From assembly GCA_018267875.1 (NCBI GenBank), contig JAFDXP010000067.1:1-64000 (forward strand): 64,000 nt of DNA, written 5' to 3'. The position numbers were made by a program, and so were the translations under genes. Below the pieces are notes generated by a model that saw only the letters and a program-made list of their open reading frames with translations, was not told the DNA's origin and ran no database searches. Each line of letters starts with the position of its first letter. Within the stretch, counting starts at the first letter, position 1. The DNA is from Bacteroidota bacterium (GTDB taxonomy: Bacteria > Bacteroidota > Bacteroidia > Chitinophagales > Chitinophagaceae). Positions 43,546 through 52,624 of the stretch are shown here, one piece after another.

Positions 43546-44982
43546 ATGCGTCGCTTTTTTGCTAAAAATTTATTGTTTATCATTTCACTCAATCTACTCA
43601 TAAAACCTTTATGGATTTTTATGATAGACCGGACGGTTCAAAACAAAGTGGGGCACGCATCTTACGGCATGTATCAAGCATTGATGAACTTGGGATTAGT
43701 ATTTCAAATTCTATTAGATTTTGGCATTAGCAATTATAATAGTACGGCATTAGCACAGAATCCTCGTCGTTTAAGGATTCTTTTTCCGGCCATGTTGAGT
43801 GCTAGAGTAATTTTAAGTTTGCTTTACTTTTCTATAGTTTTCTGTATTGGATTTATATTAGGGTATCGCGATTGGCAATTGGCCCTATTGTTAGGCGTTT
43901 TGACTATTCAAGCTTTGGCATCTTTGATGCTGTTTGTTAGAAGCAATGCCTCCGGTTTACATCGCTTTAAAGTAGATGGTTTGTTGTCTATTTCAGATCG
44001 GTTGTTAATGATTATTCTTTGCGGTTTTTTGCTTTGGTATCCCACCACGGCTGCTCATTTCAAAATTGAATGGTTTATCGGTGCTCAGATAATTTGTTAT
44101 TCGCTTGCTATTTTGTTGGGTTTGATTTTATTGAAACGAATTTCTGATGTTCGCTTGCATTTTACTTTCGATAGGAAACGAATTATTTCCATTATCCGCA
44201 CCACTTTGCCTTATGCTACTTTGATATTTTTAATGTCTGTTTATACTCGTGCAGACACCTTGTTGATAGAAAGGCTAACGAATGATGAACAAGCAGGAAT
44301 TTATGCTGCTGCTTATCGCTTATTGGATGTAGGAAACATGTTTGGGTTAATGTTTGCAGGAATGTTACTTCCCATTTTTGGAAGAATGTTAGCTGAAAAA
44401 AAATCGGTTCAACCCATTGTACAAATGTGTGTCAATTTATTACTTCCCGTTTCCTTGTTGGTTTCAATTGTTGCAATCTATTTCTGTAAGGATATTATGC
44501 ACTTGCTTTATAGAAACGCAACCGGCGATAGTATAGTTGTTTTTGTATTTCTGATGATTGCATTTCCTGCTTATAGCTTGTCAAATGTCTATTCCACTTT
44601 ATTAACAGCCAATGGCAACCTAAAGCTTTTGAATCGTATTGCACTTTTGGGTGTGGTTGTAAATCTTTCACTTAACTTTTGGCTTATTCCTTTGCTTGCA
44701 GCTATAGGCGCGGCTTTTGCAGCATTCATTACCCAATCAGTCTTAGCTTTGTGTTTCATTATTTTTGCGACAAGACAAACACAACTTCGTAGAAATCTAC
44801 GTTGGACTCTTTCCTTTTTGTTTTTTGCTTTATTGTTGATTGCTTTTGGCTATGGTGTGAAAATCTTACCTTGGCCTTGGTTGGTTCAGTTGTGTGTTCT
44901 GTTGGCAATGGGTATCAGCACTATTTTTCTATTTCGGTTTGTATCCTTTTCTTCAGTGCAAAAATTGATTTCAAAAGACTAA
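43546..44982 (+). CDS. Polysaccharide/oligosaccharide flippase (Wzx/MOP superfamily)
   Basis: ATG 43546 gives 478 residues with about 14 membrane helices. 'FIISLNLLIKPLWIFMIDRTVQNKVGHASYGMYQALMNLGLVFQILLDFGISNYNST', 'YTRADTLLIERLTNDEQAGIYAAAYRLLDV' and 'FPAYSLSNVYSTLLTANGNLKLLN' are typical of Bacteroidota Wzx-like exporters, which move lipid-linked glycan units across the inner membrane. The frame starts 19 codons earlier but that part overlaps the divergent GT4 start. With the GT4 and GT-C-like genes it forms a small surface-glycan locus. Confidence 0.9.
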   Translation: MRRFFAKNLLFIISLNLLIKPLWIFMIDRTVQNKVGHASYGMYQALMNLGLVFQILLDFGISNYNSTALAQNPRRLRILFPAMLSARVILSLLYFSIVFCIGFILGYRDWQLALLLGVLTIQALASLMLFVRSNASGLHRFKVDGLLSISDRLLMIILCGFLLWYPTTAAHFKIEWFIGAQIICYSLAILLGLILLKRISDVRLHFTFDRKRIISIIRTTLPYATLIFLMSVYTRADTLLIERLTNDEQAGIYAAAYRLLDVGNMFGLMFAGMLLPIFGRMLAEKKSVQPIVQMCVNLLLPVSLLVSIVAIYFCKDIMHLLYRNATGDSIVVFVFLMIAFPAYSLSNVYSTLLTANGNLKLLNRIALLGVVVNLSLNFWLIPLLAAIGAAFAAFITQSVLALCFIIFATRQTQLRRNLRWTLSFLFFALLLIAFGYGVKILPWPWLVQLCVLLAMGISTIFLFRFVSFSSVQKLISKD

Positions 44983-45070
44983 CTGTAGAAAAAGCCATAG
45001 TTATTTCTCATAAAACAATTTTATCCTATTTACTAACGTTATACTCATCTTTATTTTTTGATATTTCACT

Positions 45071-45103
45071 AAAAAAAGCGTTCGAAATCTGTCCGAACGC
45101 TTT
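45071..45103 (-). terminator. Intrinsic terminator between flippase and porV
   Basis: A perfect 10-bp stem AAAGCGTTCG/CGAACGCTTT (45075-45084 with 45094-45103), 9-nt loop, is followed on the minus strand by seven T. It ends the porU-porV transcript and may also act on the convergent flippase transcript. Confidence 0.85.
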
Positions 45104-45127
45104 ACTATAAATTGATCTTAGCAAGAA

Positions 45128-46306
45128 TTAATCCCCACTATCCGATTTTTTAAATTCATTAAAATCAAACAATAAGGAGAAACGGAAAGTGTTAGATAAG
45201 GGATTGCGATTGATGCCACTACCTGATGGAATTAAATAAGCTCCATTCAGTGTAAAGACATTCAATTTTACGCCCAAGCCAACGGTAAGATATTTACGAT
45301 CTCCTTTAGTTTTATCTTCATAAAAATACCCTGCACGTAAAGCAAATTGGTTTTGATACCAATATTCTGCACCGACAGAAATTTGAATTTCGCGTAGCTC
45401 TTCGCTAAAAGGTGCATCTACAAAAGATCCTAACATTCCTGAGACAACAGACTTGTCAGGAATATAATACTTAGGTGTACCGGTTGAACTTGTATCTTTT
45501 GGCGTAGGCACCAACAATTTATTAAAGTCCAAGCCGATAGTTACCTTGTTATATTCATCTAACGATTTAGTATAAGCAACACCCAAACCAAGATTTATGG
45601 GGATGAAATCACGTCGAGTAGAGGTATAATATATCTTCGACCCTGCATTGCTTAATACGGCTCCAAAGCTGAAATTATCAGAACGGAATTCATCAATTTC
45701 TTTGTTTTTGGTATAGTAAACGCCTAGGTCGGCAGCAAAAGCATTACCTGGCTTCACATCAGAGTTGCCACTGTACCCTACGGCAAGGGCGGAGCGAATA
45801 TAGCGAAGGCTTAATCCAACAGATAAATTTTCTGAAAGCTTTCGAGAATATCCTAAGTCAAATGCAAATTCTCTAGGTTTTCCGGTACCTGTGGCATCAC
45901 CTACATCATTTGTAAAGCTGATGTCACCTAAAGAAAAGTAGCGCAGCGATGCACTGATGGCTTGTTCATCGTTTTGTCCAAACTTCATGTAGCCGGATAC
46001 ATATCCTAGCCAAATGTCGGGTACAAGATCCTTTAGCCATGGTGTGTAAGTAAATGACACACCAAATTTCTTAGGAGTAAAAGGCATTTTAGCTACGTTC
46101 CAATATTGTGCATTGGCATCGGGGGAAATTGCCAAACCTATATCGCCCATAGCTCCGGAACGAGCATCTGGTGAGATACGAAGAAAAGGAACTGCTGTAG
46201 TGATAGTATTGATGTTGGAGCCATTAACATTGGATTTTTGAGCCAATGCCTCGTTGGTTAGACCCGTTAATAATCCCAAACCAATAAGAGCAAAGTGTTT
46301 TGCCAT
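45128..46306 (-). CDS. porV: Type IX secretion outer-membrane protein PorV
   Basis: ATG 46306 gives 392 residues with a signal peptide ending near ALAQ. The hallmark 'PFLRISPDARSGAMGDIGLAISPDANAQYWNVAKMPF' sits at the N terminus of the mature FadL-like 14-strand barrel. The protein ends in a barrel strand ('FRFSLLFDFNEF') plus a short charged tail. PorV captures substrates leaving the SprA translocon and delivers them to the sortase PorU. It lies 105 nt downstream of porU on the same strand and precedes a strong terminator. Confidence 0.95.
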   Translation of the reverse strand: MAKHFALIGLGLLTGLTNEALAQKSNVNGSNINTITTAVPFLRISPDARSGAMGDIGLAISPDANAQYWNVAKMPFTPKKFGVSFTYTPWLKDLVPDIWLGYVSGYMKFGQNDEQAISASLRYFSLGDISFTNDVGDATGTGKPREFAFDLGYSRKLSENLSVGLSLRYIRSALAVGYSGNSDVKPGNAFAADLGVYYTKNKEIDEFRSDNFSFGAVLSNAGSKIYYTSTRRDFIPINLGLGVAYTKSLDEYNKVTIGLDFNKLLVPTPKDTSSTGTPKYYIPDKSVVSGMLGSFVDAPFSEELREIQISVGAEYWYQNQFALRAGYFYEDKTKGDRKYLTVGLGVKLNVFTLNGAYLIPSGSGINRNPLSNTFRFSLLFDFNEFKKSDSGD

Positions 46307-46411
46307 TCTGTATTCGTTTATTAAAAAGTTTTGCAAAGGTATTTAATTATTGTGCTGAATGAACACTTTGTTCCGGCAATATGCTAATCGGTTGCGTTCA
46401 TCAATAAGCAA

Positions 46412-49400
46412 CTAACGTATCAACACTAATTTTTGGTATGCAGTCGCTTGAATTCCTTGCTTGGTTGTGATAGATAATTTGTAAACATATAGGCCGGCAG
46501 GTGCTTGTGCACCATTATTGCTAGTGCCATCCCAAATAATTTCGTTACTACGACTACCGGAAGGCGTAAAGTCATCATCTAATGTTCGCACTAAATAGCC
46601 GGATGTACTATAAATATTTATTTGGACTTTTAGTTCTTCACCCGGATGGTTGTGTTCGAAAACGAAATGGGTTTTGTCATGAAAGGGATTTGGATATGAT
46701 ATCAAGTTGTTTATCTGAACAATTTGTCCATTGACAACTACAAAATTTACGGTTCCTTCACCAGAATTGTTGAACATATCCCAAGCTTTTACCAGCAGCG
46801 AGTGTTTGCCTTCGCTTAAACCGCTAATGGGAAAGTTGACATAACCGTGTTGATAATCATTTGGAGCAGTTTCATAATAGTCATTCAAAACATAAGGATT
46901 GGCAACATCGCCATCTAACACGGCGGTAAGATTATGTCCAATTCCATTTCCCGAAACATTGATACCGGATTGGTCAAATAATTTCACAAATAATGTGGTA
47001 TTGCTTCCGGTAATGCCTCCATCTTTAAACAAACTATCATTGATGAAAGGTTGTACAAGCGGACCATCTGTATCAACTACTACTACATCTGAAAATCCAC
47101 CTATATTCGTATTAGTATCAGCACCGGCAGCATCTGTTATTCCGTTTTCAGCATAATAGCTAATTTTTCCCTTCCCAAAATCATAATTTAAGTCTTTAGG
47201 AGCAATAAAGCTAAAAGAAAAGCGTCCATTCATAATAGTAGCCTTCCCTTTGTAAATGATGCTATTCTGTACTTGAAAATTACGCGGTGGGCCAGTGAGC
47301 GTACTGGCTATTCCAGGCTTATCATATATGGTGATGTATGCACGACCATTAAACGTTGTCATCACATTGCCATTATCGTCCTTTACACTTCCTGAAATGC
47401 TGTATTTGCCCAATGCTTTGATAGTATCTGTTTTGGTTGCGGAATATCCATTCAAAATTGAGTCTGTCGTTACATTATAGCGAGGGAATGAAGGCATAAG
47501 TGCAGGGTCGCCCAACAGAGCAAATTTTCTGTAGTTGTTTCGTGTAAACACATCCATGTTAGGAAAGATGTAGGTTGCATTTTTGCTCATTCTGAATGCA
47601 TCTCCGAATGTCAACCATGAACTGTTGTTCTTTTGGAAAAAAGTTGTGAGAAAGTTTACATTAAGTTGATGGTTTAAAAATTGATACACAAGCTGAGTAG
47701 TTGTGAGCAAGGCTATTGCTCCACCATCCGGTTTCACAACCAACAATTCGCCGGCAGAAGTCAGTGCCGGATCGTCATATTTACTGAATGTACAAGTAGC
47801 TGTAACCATTATGGGTAATTTGGTATCATTTTTCCAACTATTGAAATCATCTTGTGTCAAAATGCGTTTAGCGGATAATGTAGTTGGGCTTCCATGTCCG
47901 TTGTAGTTCATCAGAAAGGTTCCCTTAAATACTTGATCATTAATCAATTTATTGGCATCAGGACAACGTACACCACCGGGAGTTGATACGGTTGGCAAAG
48001 CAGAAATATAAACCTTTGTATCATTGTACAAGTCAGATTTCCCACTGATAGTTCCAGCCATTGCCTCACCATCATCAAAGTGAATATTATCATCGCCATT
48101 ATCCGCCATGATGGTAGTGGAAAGCCGCCATGGGCCTAATGAAACTGCACTGGCATACTTAATGATCTTGTCGGCAATTTTATTGGCTGCATCAGCAGAA
48201 GCTACCGGCAAACGCCCTACACTAATATCCATAGTATTTACAATGGCTATATTGCTGTTGGGTTGAACGCCTTCAATGTTTTCAAAATCATCTAAAAAGG
48301 CAAAAAAGTCGTCAGAGCAATAGCCGTTAATTGCATCGTCAGATTCTGCTGTTTCATAAGTAGGTACATAATTAGAATTGTTTGGAACTCTGTTTTTATA
48401 ATCATAAGAAGCATCACCTAAAAGCAATAAATGGCGAGGCATTTTAGTGGTATCAGAGCCTGCATTTTTATAAAGCATTTTGGCAAAATTTCTAATAGCA
48501 CCAATATCATTAGAACCGGAAGCAAATTCATTGTTTACTTGATCTGTGGTAGCAACGGTAACGCGCATTGCATCATGCTGACGATGAAAATCAGCCAACT
48601 TATTGGCACCATCCAAAAAGTCAGGATAAGTAACGATAATCAAATCCGTAACACCTGTTCCATGTAAATTTTGATTTGTTACTTTCTGAACAAAATCCGG
48701 CTTACTAAAATTAGAACCATCAAAAGCTACATATTGACGCAACTGGGAAGCATCTCGATTGAAATTGAAAACTGATCCTTGAAGGCTACCATTGACACGA
48801 ATTGGTGACAGCGGATTGGTGATGTCCCAAATATTTGTATTTCCATTGGCATTTTGAACAGTGAAAGCTGCCATATTCCCATTTGCTACACTATTCCAAT
48901 CCTGAAAAACAGTAAGTCCATTTATTAAAGCAAGGGGTCGTCTATTAATCACTTCAATATAGTCCAAATAACCACGAGCAGTAGATTCGCCCGGTGCATA
49001 AGTTAGTTGAACATTTGCTACACCGCCGATCGTTGGGGCACGAAATTCTCCATAATATGAAACAACGGCTATATCATTATTGGCTGCTCCATAAATAGAG
49101 GCATTTGCAATAGAGTTCCCATTTATAGAAATATTAAAACCATTGTTGTTAGCCTGGCTTTTTGAGCCTATTGAAATTCGAAATAAGGCAGTGTCATTAC
49201 TCATTGTGCTAAACGAAAAGGTACGCGTGGCCTGCCTTCCACCATCTACACCAAAATCTTCACCCCACCATTTTTTTCCAAATTTTCCTAAGTTGACTAA
49301 GTCCTTTTCATAAACCTGATAATCATCAAAGGTGCCTACACTGACATTAGATGATGGCAAGCTTGTTTCTGATTGTATTCGTTTACCTACACCATTATCG

Positions 49401-50164
49401 AATGAAATGAAATAATAGCTCTTGTCTTCATACAAATTTGTGCGGTGACGAAAAGTGTGTTGAGCCGTATCCATAGCCCATTCTAAAGGCCCATTTGCAT
49501 AAAAATTGATAAAATCATTCTGATCAAACTTGTTGTCACCGCCATCATGAACATCAATAGCATTTTCAACCAAATCATCGGGATAAGGCACTGCATTATT
49601 TTCATAAAGCATGGTGCCGCCATTTCCATACAGGCGGATATTACGGGTGTCAATGCTTGCAGGATCTATGCCTAATTTATTTTTCAAAAAATCATAGTCT
49701 AATTTATAAATGCCTCGATCTTTGACGGATATTTTATACCAAGTTCCCGTTGCTAACACGCTTTGTGCGGTAGTAGTAGTCTTTAATGCCACCTTAGAAG
49801 GTTGGTCTGATTCTGTAATCTCTAAAGAAAAAGATTGAAGTTGTTGAACACCATTGGTAGTCTTTAGGAAAACAGGGATTTTGACAAATAAAAATGGTCG
49901 TTTTCTATCCATCCCAAGTGCGCTTTCCATTTGATCGAATGAAGTCGCAACATTTTGTTTAGTTAAACTGATGGCATCAACTAAAAGTGGGTTAATAATT
50001 TTCATTGTGGGCAATTCAAAATTCTTCAACCAAATCCTTTCTACAACAAAGCCATTTTTTGTGTCAGCATTATTGACCTCAAAGGAATGAACGCTTACTT
50101 CTGCTCGGGCAAAAGCAGTACTTAGCAGCACGAATGAAAAGGATACAAGAAGTTTTGTCATCAT
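46412..50164 (-). CDS. porU: Type IX secretion sortase PorU (C25/gingipain-like peptidase)
   Basis: ATG 50164 gives 1250 residues with a signal peptide (LLVSFSFVLLSTAFARA); ATG 50161 is one codon away. An N-terminal prodomain-like region leads to the C25 caspase-like domain ('DLIIVTYPDFLDGANKLADFH', 'LLLLGDASYDYKN', 'ISVGRLPVASADAANKIADKI'). His757 in 'NYNGHGS' and Cys791 in 'TATCTFSKYDDP' form the catalytic dyad, about 34 residues apart as in gingipains. The C terminus has an FlgD-like/sorting-type domain ('SYPNPFHDKTHFVFEH'). It removes C-terminal sorting domains and attaches cargo to surface glycolipid. The open frame extends 36 codons upstream without a signal peptide, so the later start is chosen. 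Confidence 0.96.
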   Translation of the reverse strand: MMTKLLVSFSFVLLSTAFARAEVSVHSFEVNNADTKNGFVVERIWLKNFELPTMKIINPLLVDAISLTKQNVATSFDQMESALGMDRKRPFLFVKIPVFLKTTNGVQQLQSFSLEITESDQPSKVALKTTTTAQSVLATGTWYKISVKDRGIYKLDYDFLKNKLGIDPASIDTRNIRLYGNGGTMLYENNAVPYPDDLVENAIDVHDGGDNKFDQNDFINFYANGPLEWAMDTAQHTFRHRTNLYEDKSYYFISFDNGVGKRIQSETSLPSSNVSVGTFDDYQVYEKDLVNLGKFGKKWWGEDFGVDGGRQATRTFSFSTMSNDTALFRISIGSKSQANNNGFNISINGNSIANASIYGAANNDIAVVSYYGEFRAPTIGGVANVQLTYAPGESTARGYLDYIEVINRRPLALINGLTVFQDWNSVANGNMAAFTVQNANGNTNIWDITNPLSPIRVNGSLQGSVFNFNRDASQLRQYVAFDGSNFSKPDFVQKVTNQNLHGTGVTDLIIVTYPDFLDGANKLADFHRQHDAMRVTVATTDQVNNEFASGSNDIGAIRNFAKMLYKNAGSDTTKMPRHLLLLGDASYDYKNRVPNNSNYVPTYETAESDDAINGYCSDDFFAFLDDFENIEGVQPNSNIAIVNTMDISVGRLPVASADAANKIADKIIKYASAVSLGPWRLSTTIMADNGDDNIHFDDGEAMAGTISGKSDLYNDTKVYISALPTVSTPGGVRCPDANKLINDQVFKGTFLMNYNGHGSPTTLSAKRILTQDDFNSWKNDTKLPIMVTATCTFSKYDDPALTSAGELLVVKPDGGAIALLTTTQLVYQFLNHQLNVNFLTTFFQKNNSSWLTFGDAFRMSKNATYIFPNMDVFTRNNYRKFALLGDPALMPSFPRYNVTTDSILNGYSATKTDTIKALGKYSISGSVKDDNGNVMTTFNGRAYITIYDKPGIASTLTGPPRNFQVQNSIIYKGKATIMNGRFSFSFIAPKDLNYDFGKGKISYYAENGITDAAGADTNTNIGGFSDVVVVDTDGPLVQPFINDSLFKDGGITGSNTTLFVKLFDQSGINVSGNGIGHNLTAVLDGDVANPYVLNDYYETAPNDYQHGYVNFPISGLSEGKHSLLVKAWDMFNNSGEGTVNFVVVNGQIVQINNLISYPNPFHDKTHFVFEHNHPGEELKVQINIYSTSGYLVRTLDDDFTPSGSRSNEIIWDGTSNNGAQAPAGLYVYKLSITTKQGIQATAYQKLVLIR

Positions 50165-50420
50165 GTCTAATTTTGTTTTTAGGGTATAGCTCCAACCAAT
50201 CTTACCAAAATTACAGAAATAATGTAGGCAATGCTTATAGTTGGCATCTATAAAGGAGTAAACGCAATTCATAATAAATTATTATGGAATAGGCTGAAAA
50301 AAAACTTTTCACTTTTTTTTGGCACTGATTGGGCGAACGCTTGACTTTCTCAAAAGAATGCTCTAACATTGTAACACTTTTAAGATTATCAAACACGTTA
50401 GCTAATATTTTTCACTGATT

Positions 50421-51941
50421 ATGAAAAGAACTTTCATTGGCTTGAGCATGTTGTGTGTAGGCGCAGCAACCTTCTTTACAGCTTGCTCATCAAACAACAA
50501 ATCCATCGGCGTTTCGCGAGCGACAGGTTGGGATTATAACGACCCTCGTTTGGGTGGATACGATGTGCCAAATTATCCGGGTCAACAAACCGGTCCCGGA
50601 CTTACATTTGTTGAGGGTGGTCGCTTTACTATGGGACAAACTGAAGAAGATTTGACTACTGAAAGAAATGCACTTCCTCGTACTGTTTCTGTTTCTTCTT
50701 TTTATATGGACGAAACCGAAGTAGCCAATGTGCACTACCGCGAATATATTTATTGGTTGCAACGCGCTTATGGATCAGACTATCCGGAGCAAGTAAATAA
50801 AGCATTACCCGACACCACATCTTGGCGTCGCGCTCTTGCCTATAACGAGCCATTAGTGCAATATTATTTCCGCCATGCCGCCTACAATTACTATCCTGTT
50901 GTTGGTGTAAATTGGTATCAGGCAAACGAATTTGCTAAATGGCGTAGCGACCGTGTAAACGAACTTATTCTGATTAAAAACGGAAAGTTGAAGCGCAATC
51001 CAAACCAAGTAAACGAAGACGTTTACACTACTGATGCTTATGTAAGTGGTCAGTATGAAGGGGCTGCTGGTTTTGCCAAAAAACGTGATTTAGACCCTGC
51101 CGGTTCAAAGCGTCGTAACTTAAATTATGCAGATGGATATTTGCTACCCAACTATCGCCTTCCAACAGAAGCAGAGTGGGAATATGCCGCACTTGGCTTG
51201 ATTGGCAATAATCCTGAACCGGAAACTAAACGTCGCCGTGGTGAAGAGGTAATTACCGATCGTAACATTTTACCTTGGGGACCCAAACAAAATACCCGTT
51301 CAGGTATACGTAATTCTGAGCAAGGTGAATTTCTTGGAAACTTTAAACGTGGTGCTGGTGATGTAATGGGGGTTGCAGGAGGATTGAATGACAATGCAGA
51401 TATTCCTGCTCCTGTGTTCTCTTACAAACCCAATGCTTTTGGATTATACAACATGGCTGGCAACGTCAGTGAGTGGGTTTTAGATGTGTATCGTCCGCTT
51501 ACTTCTCAAGATGCTGCCGGTTTCCGTCCATTCCGCGGAAACGTTTTTGAAACTTATCGTCGCGTAGCTGAGGACAATACTTTGGAAGAAAAAGATAGCT
51601 TAGGACATCTTACTAAGCGCGAAATGACTCCTGAGGAAATAGCTGCTAAAAGAAATGAAAGTTTCTTAGTACACAATGCAGATGCTCGCAACTATATTGA
51701 TGGCGATTCAGCATTTGTTTACGATTATGGTCGTACTACGCTTATAAACAATGATTCTCGCGTGATTAAAGGTGGTAGCTGGAATGACCGTGCTTATTGG
51801 ATGTCCCCCGGAACACGCCGCTTCATGCAAGCAAACCAAGGTAGTTCTACAGTTGGCTTCCGTTTGGTAATGGATCGTATGGGTAGTGCTGATGGACGAA
51901 ATGATAAAGGTGCCGGAAATTATTTCGGACGTAGAAGATAA
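50421..51941 (+). CDS. gldJ: Gliding motility/type IX lipoprotein GldJ-like (SUMF1 fold)
   Basis: The 506-residue protein has a lipoprotein signal (Cys near residue 22, 'ATFFTAC'). A long SUMF1-type domain follows: 'GLTFVEGGRFTMGQ', 'VSSFYMDETEVANVHYREYIYWLQRAYG', 'YPVVGVNWYQANEFAKWRS', 'RLPTEAEWEYAALG', 'YNMAGNVSEWVLDVYR', 'IKGGSWNDRAYWMSPGTRRFMQANQGSSTVGFRLVMD'. No cysteines occur after GGSW, so it is not a formylglycine-generating enzyme. Its place divergent from porU and upstream of murF identifies it as GldJ, which stabilises the gliding and secretion motor; the similar GldK/PorK is less likely. It has its own terminator. Confidence 0.88.
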   Translation: MKRTFIGLSMLCVGAATFFTACSSNNKSIGVSRATGWDYNDPRLGGYDVPNYPGQQTGPGLTFVEGGRFTMGQTEEDLTTERNALPRTVSVSSFYMDETEVANVHYREYIYWLQRAYGSDYPEQVNKALPDTTSWRRALAYNEPLVQYYFRHAAYNYYPVVGVNWYQANEFAKWRSDRVNELILIKNGKLKRNPNQVNEDVYTTDAYVSGQYEGAAGFAKKRDLDPAGSKRRNLNYADGYLLPNYRLPTEAEWEYAALGLIGNNPEPETKRRRGEEVITDRNILPWGPKQNTRSGIRNSEQGEFLGNFKRGAGDVMGVAGGLNDNADIPAPVFSYKPNAFGLYNMAGNVSEWVLDVYRPLTSQDAAGFRPFRGNVFETYRRVAEDNTLEEKDSLGHLTKREMTPEEIAAKRNESFLVHNADARNYIDGDSAFVYDYGRTTLINNDSRVIKGGSWNDRAYWMSPGTRRFMQANQGSSTVGFRLVMDRMGSADGRNDKGAGNYFGRRR

Positions 51942-51968
51942 TCAAATTCTTGCTGCATTTGATCAAAT

Positions 51969-52001
51969 AGGCTATCCCAATCGGATAGCCTGTTTTTGTT
52001 T
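51969..52001 (+). terminator. Intrinsic terminator after gldJ
   Basis: A perfect 9-bp stem AGGCTATCC/GGATAGCCT (51969-51977 with 51983-51991), 5-nt loop, is followed by GTTTTTGTTT. Confidence 0.85.
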
Positions 52002-52042
52002 CATGACCTTCTAACTCGTTACCTTTTAATGGTGTAAGTATC

Positions 52043-52050
52043 TATCTTTG
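52043..52050 (+). promoter_or_regulatory. -7 element at the head of the metal efflux cassette
   Basis: TATCTTTG matches TAnnTTTG and ends 1-4 nt before the TTG (52052) or GTG (52055) start of the next gene, so the transcript would be leaderless. A TTTG at -33 is not present, which suggests dependence on an activator. Confidence 0.5.
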
Positions 52051-52051
52051 C

Positions 52052-52441
52052 TTGGTGAAAAAGACAATTGCTATCTTCTTTATTTCTGCTTATCTGTTTT
52101 CAACAACACAGATGGCTGAATTATTGAAGTTGCCTGTCCTCATTCAACATTTTATAGAACATCAAAAGGAAGATCACTCTATTTCTCTACTTGAGTTTTT
52201 AGAAATGCATTATGGTCAACCTCAACCACATGACAGCGATTATGCTCGTGATATGCAATTGCCCTTTAAGGTTCCGATTCATTCAGCTTTAGCGTACATG
52301 GCTTACACAGTGCCTAATCTTATTCCATTGTCCGTAAAATCAGTATTCTTTAAAGAAACAATAACTGTTGCTCTGCATCATTCAGGTGACTATTCTTTTA
52401 GATTCTTTTCGCTGATTTGGCAACCTCCTCGTTGTTGTTAG
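52052..52441 (+). CDS. Small exported protein at the head of the CusA/CusB cassette
   Basis: The 129-residue protein starts at TTG 52052 or GTG 52055. It has an N-terminal hydrophobic segment ('TIAIFFISAYLFSTTQ'), then 'ELLKLPVLIQHFIEHQKEDHSISLLEFLEMHYGQPQPHDSDYARDMQLPF', rich in His, Asp and Glu, and ends 'WQPPRCC'. Similar small proteins often precede CusA/CzcA-type pumps in Bacteroidota. The His-rich middle and terminal Cys pair suggest metal binding or sensing in the periplasm; this is inference. Confidence 0.75.
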   Translation: MVKKTIAIFFISAYLFSTTQMAELLKLPVLIQHFIEHQKEDHSISLLEFLEMHYGQPQPHDSDYARDMQLPFKVPIHSALAYMAYTVPNLIPLSVKSVFFKETITVALHHSGDYSFRFFSLIWQPPRCC

Positions 52442-52624
52442 ATATCTCATGCGGCTTAACCCACCTTTTTAAAGAAGGGAAAAATTGAAAATCAACACTA
52501 CTTCAGAGTTGTAGCACTTTTCATTGCAAGCCTCTTTTTCCATAGATTTTATTGAGCTGAAAAAGTTTCTCCATTTTAAATGAAGGCTTTTTTAGCCATT
52601 TAGTCATCATTATTTTATCTGACA